Source: Corylus avellana
Lineage: Eukaryota > Streptophyta > Magnoliopsida > Fagales > Betulaceae
Assembly: GCF_901000735.1 (NCBI RefSeq)
Contig: NC_081541.1
Coordinates: forward strand, 44,098,263-44,162,262
Length of the DNA: 64,000 nt
Direction of reading: 5' to 3'
Shown here piece after piece: positions 48,116 to 59,000 of the stretch; within the stretch, counting starts at the first letter, position 1, and each line of letters opens with the position of its first letter. Under the pieces are notes generated by a model. That model was not told the origin of the DNA. It made no database searches and worked only from the letters and a program-made list of their open reading frames with translations. Position numbers and translations under genes: made by a program.

Positions 48116-50083
48116 TGGAGATTGGCCTATTGCATACAATCACTCTGTGCCTACACAATCACAGAGAATATGTCAGCCTTCAAACGCAAACAAACTAAAC
48201 CGAGAGAGAGGGCATACCCAGTGGAGAGTGAGCTCTGATGAGCTTGCGGATCAGTCAAAACTCAAAAGGCGTTTTGTGTGATTAAACAGTCATATTAACA
48301 AATACTCAATTTCTCATCATTTTATCGTCTCGTTGACGATTGAATGGCCGTTGTAGATGCTGTTAACTGACAGGCGTCAGGCGTGTACCTCGGATAACGA
48401 GAATTTCAAGCAAAATGTCTATTTTTGGCTACTTGTTTCTGTACGGTGTTTAGCTGGTCTAAAAAATTTGTGAAATATTTCTTATATTTTCATATAATTT
48501 TATTATAAGAAAATGTGACGATGAGAGAGATGATGACAAAAGGAACCGCAAAGAAGATAATATACGAGAATATAAGGTTTTCGGAAGTGGGATGATCCAG
48601 TATAATTGTTTGTAATTTGGTTATATCATTGCGAGAAGAAATATTACGCACGTTCTTACTCCCTACTTCGTGATGTAACAATAAAAATTATTATTAGATT
48701 TAAAATTCAATAATAATCAATTCAAAATCCAACATAAATTTAACTGTCATATTAAGAAGTGTGCACTTGAAAGTGTGAGAATGAAAGTAGCATTTCTCTA
48801 TTGTGAGATGACCATTGTAAGGCCCACCTATACGAGTAAAGTGTTTGGGCAACTCAAAATCTGCTCGGGCAAATAGGCCCCATAAGAGGCACTCTCACAA
48901 TTGTCTACCCAATAGTATGGAAGATCGGCATAAAATAATTTATGCACATGAGAAGTGCAAACCATTTTATGCCTTGTAAATGTTCTTTTCTTTGTTCAAC
49001 TAAAAACATTTTTAAGTTGACCAATATTTTACACCATGTCAACTTTTTCTGATAATATTTTAAACCGAAACAAACGAAATCATTCTTCCTTAACTAATTC
49101 GAACTTATACATAATTATGAAGTTAACTAATCTTAACAATCCGAAGCTTAATCAATGAACAAAGCTTGAAGAAACCCAATTAGACTTTAGTAGATGTTAT
49201 ATAATTAACAAACATGAGATCCTCTAAAATTATTTGAATAGTCTACCATATAAAATTTACTTCAAAAACTCTAGAGAATTATAATTGTGAGACACCAAAA
49301 AATTAAATCTCAAATTGGAGAGGATTGTAAAGGTGTTTCATGAATGTTAAGTCCCACATTAATTTTTTATTAGCCTAAGCTAAACTATATAAGTAATTTT
49401 AAGAATCTCCAATTATAACTTGATTAGTCATTAATACAAGGTTCACAAGGCTTCTTACTTTACAAAAGACAATTTTGCATTGCCTAGTGTAACATCAAAA
49501 TCAACCCCACAAGGGGAAAAATGAAGAGCTAATGAATGAATAGTTTCCTTCACAAATTGCATTCATTGAGAATAGATGCAAAGCCTCACTGCCTTGCAAG
49601 ACATTCCTCAACATAAATAAACCCATCCAACACCATGTCCATCAGCCATTGTGGACAGGATGCAGCTAAATAAATCTATGCAGCTGCAGAAACCCCCTTT
49701 CAACTGTCAAAATCACATTTGCTCATGACAACCACTCTTAATATAAATGGGAAACACGAGAACAATGGACACATTGGAGAATTTTGATAAGAATTGAACA
49801 CTGAGATATCAAAAGAAACAAGAATAAGCAGCCTGTGAATTTCCCTCTCCACTGTATAAGTTACATGCTACAAGATTAAGCTATGTATTGGATAAATAAG
49901 AACTGCTGACATTTGAAAAAATTAGCAGTTCACATGGAAGAGGAGCTGACAAGTATCCTTAACACACGCCCTGCATATGTACAAATCAAAAATAACGGCT
50001 GATAGGAATGTCTCTATCTAATTACATCAAGGGAGCAAGCTAAAGGATTTACAATTAACAAAACTAAGGCCCCATCTGCAGCC
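48116..50083. other. Intergenic region between NRPE1 3' end and beta-galactosidase promoter
   Basis: Both flanking genes are on the minus strand, so this stretch of about 2 kb holds the NRPE1 3' UTR and the beta-galactosidase promoter. I see no gene and no clear transposon. An 'aattgtgaga' and 'caatagtatgg' rich A/T background is all that is visible. Confidence 0.55.
48127..48135 (-). promoter_or_regulatory. Minimal upstream ORF (ATG-CAA-TAG) in the beta-galactosidase leader
   Basis: On the minus strand a two-codon upstream ORF ends 11 bases before the main ATG at 48115. If the transcript includes it, ribosomes would have to reinitiate after a very short distance or leak past it. The main start is supported by the family N terminus (MVSL...NGYKVWED). 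Confidence 0.4.
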
Positions 50084-53000
50084 TCACTTCCAATGCTCTT
50101 TCTCAGATCCCTCTGGAACGGGGTTTTTCTCCTGATTCCATCCCTCTTGAACGGGGGTTTTCTCCTGATTCCCTCCCTCTTGAATGGGGGTTTTCTCCTG
50201 ATTCCATCCCTCTTGAACGGGGGTTTTCTCCTGGTTCCATCCCTCTGGATTGGGGGTTTTCTCTCGGTTCCATCCCTCTGGATTGGGAGTTTTCTCCCGG
50301 TTCCATCCGTCCCGGTTCCATCCCTCTGGAGTAGGGGTCCTCTCCCGGTTCCCGCCAGAACGGGGTTTTCTAAAATACTTGGCAATGAATGTTTCACCAA
50401 TGTCTGGATACTTCCCCTTGATGTAGTTATCCAGGCATTTCCGATAGGAGAAGTCTTCTTTTCGACCATCAGTTGAGACAACATATAAGCACCGACTTTC
50501 CTGGAAACTGCTATGCCTGCTAACCTGTCATATCAAGTCTCAACATTATATCAAACAACATCAATTATCATGTAACACAATTATGGAAAAATACAGTTGG
50601 TAAAGACGGACAGCATTTCACGAAAGTACTAAAGAAGCTAAAAAAAAAAAAAATCTCTTTCCTACTGTTTAATAGAACAATACTGCAAATCAGTCAAATC
50701 AAAATCAATAGGAATAAAGTTTCCCGACCAGATGCTAAATAAGTCAGTCCACATGTATCAGAAAATGAAATACATTTTCTGCTCAGGATTATGAGTCCTC
50801 TTCACCTATTAGGAAAAAAATAGAGACAAAAGGTCCAGTATTTGTTAACTTTTTAACATTGGGTTCAGCAGCATCTACAGTCCATGCAGAAAGTGTAATG
50901 AGATCACCACACATCATACAGATGTGGAGAATAAAATGAACGACCCCATAATGAAAATCCAGATTTGCTAAATATAAGATGACCGAGAATCAGCTGTTTT
51001 AGATCCATTTGTTAGGTGCTGCATGAGTGTACTGACCAATCAAAACAAAAGAGCATGGATCACATGCAATCACTGGACAGGAAAAAAATAAAATAAAATA
51101 AATAAATAAATACCCTTACGGTCTCAGACATTGTCCTCAGTACCAATCAGAGCAAAGTGCAAGGTCAGCAACAAAAGAAGTGTAAAAGAATTGACAAAGA
51201 AAGTGCAGAGTATAATACATGTAGAAAGATAGTTATCCCTTCAAAAGTTACTCTTTCTGCATCAAGTGCAGAGTATAAAATGCAAAACTAGTTATGTGGT
51301 CATTGCAATTTACTTAGGGTAGGTGGAGTGTAAGCTTTTTCCGATCAATGGATTTACAAGCCAAATTTTCACTGACTTTAATTAATTCCATGCATAAAAT
51401 TGCAGCACAGAACGTTTTGGCTGTGCACATTGAAGTTCGAACTAATCGGATCAGATAGGCAAGGAGATTCTGTTTGGATGACTTTGCAAATTAGAGTTTA
51501 GTTTATGTAAACAAATGCAAAACATGTGAAAAAGTAACGCAAACAATGAACTATTCTGTGTAATACGTCCAACAAAATATATGAAACCTAAATAGTCAAC
51601 ATTGTAGTGAAGCATACCATGAAATAATCAATTCCAGCGCCCATTTTCACTGCTTTATCTGGATGATAGTTAAAAACATTATCAAGTACATAAGATTGAT
51701 CTTCGGCTGGCAGTGGATCCCCATCATTGTACCTTCACACAGGAACTTACAATCAGAAACTTCAGAAAGAAAGGAAATACGGGAGTGGGAGAACATAAGA
51801 TGGGAAGTTGCAGAATAAATCACATTGCAGGAAATAACTGTTACGAAAAGAAAGAAGATTTGAGATCAAATAGTTGAAAATGAGGCATCAAAGAAAACGA
51901 AGGCAAAGTGATGACAATTACCCTAAATGTTACATTTATTTATGGCATCATCAAAGCAAAAATGATTCAGAAGCTATTATTCTGAGGATCATAACCGCCA
52001 ACGCACATTTACCTGACCCTGGAGGTGATATCCGGAAGCTATTATACATTAATGAACCCCCAAGAAAACTGAGGACAATAACGACCAAGGCACATTTACA
52101 TGAAATAAAAGGTTAAGTGATACCCCGAACACCACTTCCAAGTGGGTGTGTGCCTTGCGAGTGATCTAATTCAGAAAAAGGTACAAGCCTAAAGACCCAA
52201 GGCACATTTACATAAAATAAAAGGTTAAGTGATACCCTGAACACCATTTCCAAGTGGGTGTGTGCCTTGCCAGTGATCTAATTCAGCAAAAGGTACAAGC
52301 CTAAAGGATATGGGTAGCATGCAGCATTTAAGCCATGGGCCGAAAGGTCAAGTATGGAAAACAGAGCACAAATGCATCTGGCTTGGCACATGCTAAATCA
52401 ATATCTACCACATTGTAGACTCAACGTCCCCCAAATTAAGCTGCATAAAGAATGCCCTAAATAAAGCTGGTCCATTTCATATGTAACATGACAATAAGTG
52501 CACATATCCTTTGGTTACAGGCCCATTCCAACAAACTAAAATGAATTATAACTATTTTACGATACTATCTAATTGTTCAGCACTAAAGAGAACAACAACA
52601 AGAATCACAAATTGTTTTATATATATATATATATATATATATCATAGACAACATACCCAGGCTGATGCATTATTCTTCTAATGGACTGCATAATTTGTTC
52701 AACATCCAAGAGAACATCTTGTTCCTCAGAAGTGAACATATCTAATCTTTGTCTGGTTGCAGTGTATATTCCAACTGCACCAGAATCAGCCTGTGTTCTT
52801 CCCGGGGATTTTGCAGGGCGACTAGATTTCCTTTCTCCATCATTTGAACCCCAACCCCTTGAGCCTTCATTTGAACCCCAACCCCTTGAGCCTTCAAAGG
52901 CATTTTTCTTGGATGGTGGTTCTGCACTCTGCCTTCCCCACTGATGCTGTCCATCTCTTTCACCGTCACCAGCATTTGGCGAATCCCAACCATGCAAACT

Positions 53001-56000
53001 TGCTGATTGATTTGCCTCGTTCCTAGCACCCCAACCCTGAGAAGATTCTGGTGACTTCAGCTGCCCCCGTGGATGATTGATGGCAGGTGACTCAGCATGT
53101 TCCAGAGACGGGGATGGATTTTCATTCCTAGTCCAGTCTTCTTCAGCAACATCTCCAGCCTTTTTCTGCCAAGGACTCGCAGCATCCCAGCTTGGGGATG
53201 TAGAAGAGTTCTCTTGTGCTTTTGTAGAGACAAAAGAATCTCGTAATTCTTCTCCACCTGTTCCCCAACCAGAAGAAACATTTTTGGTTGCTGCACCCCA
53301 ACCACTGGACCTGGAAGAGTCCTCAGGGGCTTTGGTGGAGACATCGCCTGATTCAGCTTTATGGGTTCCCCAACCAACTGAAGTATTTTCTAAGGCCTTT
53401 TTCCCCCAAGGGTTTGCACCATCAACAGCTCCGGTCTTTTCCTCCTTTTCCCCCCAAGGGTTCGCACCATCAACATCTCTGGCCCTTATCCCCAAAGAGT
53501 TTGCACCATCAACAACTCCAGCCTTTTTCCCCCAAGGGTTTGCATCATCAACATCTCCGGCCTTTTTCCCCCACGGGCTCGCACCATCAACAACATCTCC
53601 GGCCTTTTTCCCCCAAGGGCTTGCACCATCAACAACATCTTTGGCCTTTTTCCCCCAAGGGTTTGCACCATCAACATCTCCGGCCTTTTTCCCCCAAGGG
53701 CTTGCACCATCAACAACATTTTCGGCCTTTTTCCCCCAAGGGCTTGCACCATCAACAACATTTTCGGCCTTTTTCCCCCAAGGGTTTGCTCCATCAACAT
53801 CTCCGGCCTTTTTCCCCCAAGGGCTCGCACCATCAACAACATCTTCGGTCTTTTTCCCCCAAGGATTTGCACCATCAACATCTCCAGCCTTTTTCCCCCA
53901 AGGGTTCTCACCATCAACAACATCTACAGCCTTCTTCCCCCAAGGGTTCGTGCCATCAACAACATCTACAGCCTTTTTCCCCCAAGGGTTCGTGCCATCA
54001 ACAACATCTCCAGCCTTTTTTCCCCAAGGGTTCGCACCATCAACATCTCCGGCCTTTTTCCCCCAAGGGTTCTCACCATCAACATCTCCAGCCTTTTTCC
54101 CCCAAGGGTTTGCAGCATCCCATGTTGATTCGCCTGGCTGATTATCAAAACTGCTCTCAAATTCAGCACTGTCTTCAAAAAAGGGCTTGTCAGAACTTGA
54201 GTTATTCTCTGGGGAGGGGGCCCAATCTGCATATTCATCGTCCAGCATAAGATCATCAATTTCTGTACCAAGACAGGCAGTTAGTGATTCTTCTCCATTT
54301 GCAGTACTGTTCACCATATGGAGAAAGTTATAAACATCTATTCCGCCTTCTTGGTTCAATCCTACCTGGAACAGAAAAAAATACTCAAATGAAATGTACA
54401 AAATTCTAGCAGCGAAGGAGTATGTTCAAGATAGGCTGTGCTGACTTTCAGGAAAGAACTTTATAATCCCACGTACCTCCTTTGTGTCCAAGAGGATATC
54501 AAATCTAGATCCTGTACCCACTGCCACATGTCTACCCCAGGAACAAGATGCAACTATGCTTGATAGTGAATCCGTATGACGCTTTTCAGCAGCTCTCTCA
54601 AAACATTTTCTTGGTGTCTGCAGCCACATAGGGGAGATGAAATGAAAACTAACGAAGCTTATCTGACAGGGAAGCATCAGTATGGTTATTAAATTCTCAG
54701 TTCATATAAAAAATCATATATAGTTTTACAAATCTCATTTTAAGTTGTGAAGTCATATGATTCATGCTCCAAACTTAACCAATCCATCCAGATTGCTTTA
54801 AAGATAGCAGTAGCCTTAGCGGGGATCAGGATGTAAAACATAAAATTGGTGGGATCTCATGAAAGTTGGGGTGTTTTCTAGCAATGGGTTGTTATTTGCA
54901 GTTGGGCATTATGTCCAAAAATAAAATCAATTTGACAAGAAAGAGGCAATGCCCAACAGACACTAAACCGCATCCCAAGTCCCCACACAAATATCTTGGG
55001 CAATCAGCCCTCTTAAGATCAGATCACCAAAGTCATCATGCCCTCCCCCTCCCCCTTTCTCCCTCCTTCCTTCCTGCTAAAGTTCCCAGTTTTCTTTGTC
55101 ACTCAGTCATTCACTTCTTTTTCTTGTTTCTTGTTTCTTCTTTCCCAGCTCTTTAATTAGTTTTTCTGTTTAGTCTTTCTGCATCACCCACCTATTACAT
55201 GAATATCAACATGGCAGAAAACCTGCAATCTTCCTCATTTGGCTTAAACTGTTGTGAACTTGGGATGGCTGAAATCAATAGATCTTTTTATATTAGTTAG
55301 TGTTACAAACATGAGATTTCTGTTTCTTTGTAAGTGAGCAAATATTCTTTCATGGGTACATAGAATTTTCTTTTTATGTACTTTTTGCAAGGAATCAAAC
55401 CATGATCTTCGCAGCAATATTTTGGCTTTATCTTCTGAGCTATAAATGCTAACCTCTAGCTTTTTGGTTTGGGCATCAAGTTTGTTTAATCATATTTCAC
55501 ATACTTCAGGGCACCTCACTGATCATGAGTAAGATTCGAATTTTGACAGCCATAAGACTTAGAATGATATATATTTAGAATGATATATATATATTCCAAA
55601 GCATTCAAAACAAAATTCATAGTACTTACAGAAAGTGTAGCTTCTGATCATGAGAAAGATTCGAATTTTGACAAACATAAGACTTAGAATGATATATATT
55701 TCAAAGCATTCAAAACAAAATTCATATTACTTACAGAAAGTGTTGCTTCTGTAAATGGTGCTTCGACATTATATGAGCGCGACAATGCTTTATATCCAGC
55801 AGAATTGAAGCCAACCAAATTTCCAGCACACGTCATACTATTTGCCAAGAGAATGAGATGCTCTTTAAGAACACCTTTTGCTACCATTGTCACTGATTTT
55901 TCCAGGCGCTGCAAATGAGCCACAGCATTAAGTCTTTTCTCTTATGGGGGAAAAAGAAAAGAGGTAATAAGAATTGGACAACTGAAATTAAGATCTGATA

Positions 56001-59000
56001 TCTCATGTTATCTAAGATTCACTATAAAAAGTTCCATCTCTTTTAGAGGGAGCCAGAAGAACATACAGGGAGAGATATGTCCATGATACCTGAACTGCTT
56101 GATCAAAGGCACAAGAAACCCCTAGCATTTCCTGAAGTTGCTTTATCGCGTATGGTATGGAACGCCGGGTGTCAATTAGATGAAGTACAGGAAGACAAGA
56201 GTCTAGGACAATCCTCCAAGCATCGCCACTTTGCTTCACGACAGATTTCTCCAGAACAATGTCCAGTGCCAATTCACCATTCCGATTGCAAGGGTTTCTC
56301 ATCCAAGTTGTCGTATCTGGATTAACCCATATAATGTCTGCCAAGCAAATCCGAGGATCACCTGCACATTGAAGAGGAATAGAGCATCTCATTTCATATT
56401 CTAGATACTTTGGCATTCTTAACATATCAAAAGATACATAACATACGACCGCCAAAATACACAATCACATCATTTCTGAGAAAGACTGAAAAAGATAATA
56501 CTTAGACAAGACCTAATATTTTTTTTGATAAGTAATGATGATGATATAAAAGAGCGCAAAGGGGCGCAACCCATATACACGGGAAGTATAAACAGAGAGC
56601 GCCTAGGAGGGAGAGAAATGAAAAAGAAAATCAGAGAAACTAATCACTAAAGGAGCTAGCCAAGCGGCCGTCCAAGAGTAAAGAGTACAGAAGAAGAAAT
56701 GAGTCAATTCCTCTATGGTCCTAATGGAATTTTCAAAACATCTAGCATTTCGTTCATTCCAAATACACCACATAAGACAAGACCTAATATTCAATGCGTA
56801 AAAGACTGAAAAAGATAATACTTAGACGAGACCTAATATTCAATGCGTAATATCATTATGCAAATTTGAATACAAGGAAACTTCATTAGGTGTGGATGAA
56901 ATAAGGAACACCGGACCAGGTTAGCGCATGAGCAATTTGTCTCTGAAATAAGGAACTCAACACAAATCATTTCTTTCTTTCGATAGTTGAAAAGGTTACA
57001 TACACCGACTGAAAGGAAAAATGTCATAAGCAGAGGCTCTAAAGAAAAGAAACACACCAAAACAAAAAAGGAAAGATAAAAAATTAAAAAATTTTAAAAA
57101 AATAAAAATAAAAATAAATAAAAAGAAGCAGAAAAGGTATAAAACTACCAATATGGTTAAAAGAGATATTATACAGAAAACCCTTCAAAAGATTATGAGC
57201 TTAATGGAGCTTAGTCACCCTCAAAAGCCTCTAAAGTGCTAGCGCGTGCACACACCCCCCCCCCGCGCCCCCTTCCCCTTCTACTTATGCAATATGCCAC
57301 CTAGTAAGTGAAACCCTAAGAGCCTACGGCCAAACATATGAGCCAAAGTTCAAGAAAATATGAATAAAGTGCACTTGCATCTGTTTCCGAGAAAGAATCC
57401 CTTTCAAATTAAAGAAAAACGTATAGCATTCAAATTAAGGAAATTGAAAAGTAGCTTAAGAACTTCTTCAATCAAATTCAAGCATAAAAATCAATGGCTT
57501 GGTAAAGCAAGTTACTTAACAATTGTATGCTTCTTCGTATAACAAATAGTGTCCCCATCACTAGACATTAAATCTTTTGAAGCATTAAAGAAGTAAAATG
57601 TTGAACTCCCCCAATCATCAAGTTTTCATTTTTCATTTCATTTAGATAAGTTTTACCTTGAGAAACTTAACCCCAAGCAAAATATCAGAGTGGAACAATT
57701 ACTTGTCACATTATGGTGAAAAGAAATTAATATATAAACATCACCATCAATTCATTAGCAGCATCAAATAAGACATATAGCCAAGGTCAGAGAATTGGAG
57801 TTCCCATCATGACTACTTAACTGGGGATTCACTGCAAATGCAGGTCGCATGTATAAAACAAATCACTTTATAGTAACCAAAAGAAAAACTGAAGCCACTA
57901 GAACCTAAAACTCCAGTTCATAATGGAAAAACATAACCAGTACTCACTGATTTGCATTCATTTTTGATAAGTAATCGAAAAACCAATAAAAAACACAAAC
58001 AGCACGACCCAATGACACATGAAGTATACAAGAGCAACACCTAGCTAGAAATAGAAAAAGGATCAAGAAAATCATGAAAATCGAGCAAATAAGGATAGTC
58101 TAAAGCATTTGTCCAAAGGAAAAGAGTATTGAAAAAGAAAGACTTAAGGCTCGTTTGGTACATGGAAAGGCTAATCCAATGGAATAGCTATTCTTTTGTT
58201 TAGTTGTAAGTCATTCCTAGGAATAGCTATTCCCATCGGAATAGATATTCCACTACAAATAGCAATACCTATTCCTCTCTTTCCCATATCACAAAACATT
58301 AGTAGCAGGCCACCATTGTTTTGTGCTGTTCAACTGCCACAGAGGCCCTTAACCCCAAGGGGTTGGCTCAATGGTTGGACAGCCTGGGACTTTGAGTATG
58401 CTCCTCAAGGTCCTAGGTTTGAAACCCACTGAGTGCAAACTGCTTCTTGGGGGCATCAAACTAAGGGTTCGCCCCTTGAATTAACCAAAGTGCACTTGCG
58501 GAAAACTCCTTGCCGAGGGCTTGTGCACCCCCGGGATTAGTTGGAGCGAAGCTCCGAATACTTGGTGCCAAATCAAAAAATAAAACTGCCACAGACGCCC
58601 TTATGATGCCCACATGATGCTTTCTTGCATAGTTACGAAGAAAAGGTGTAGTGCTAAGGCATGGAGAAAAAACCCAACACCAACCCACCATTGCACCATT
58701 GATTGGACAAGAATGGTGTGGGGCAAGAGCCTGGTTCATACATAGATAGGAAGAAGTAGCATCCACAAAGAGAGAGAAGATGAGAGTGATTTCGCTTTGA
58801 AGGGAATCCAAAGAAATTAATTGATAATTTTTTGTGAAATAACATAAAAAATAGGATAATACCCTGGTTTTGATAGACAAGTAAATTTAGTCCTGCAGCA
58901 GAATTTTGAAATCAATGAGTTTGTTATGTGACACCATTAATTATTCCAAGAGATAACTCAATCGGCTGGACACCACGACTTATAAAGTGATGGTCACTAG

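Noticed and set aside
50093..50476. Plus-strand frame with repeated GGFLLIPSLLN units
   Set aside because: Antisense of the 33-bp GW tail repeats of NRPE1.
53077..54250. Two long open frames (354 and 320 codons) on the + strand with FFPQG-type and FSPKG-type repeats
   Set aside because: They are the antisense of the NRPE1 WG array. Repeat units that are multiples of three bases keep every frame open, and the minus frame is the one that splices into conserved NRPE1 exons.
58352..58430. tRNA-like A and B boxes
   Set aside because: They belong to the head of a SINE with target-site duplications; no cloverleaf with acceptor stem can be drawn, so this is not a tRNA gene. The same applies to the heads at 19811, 33399 and 58941.
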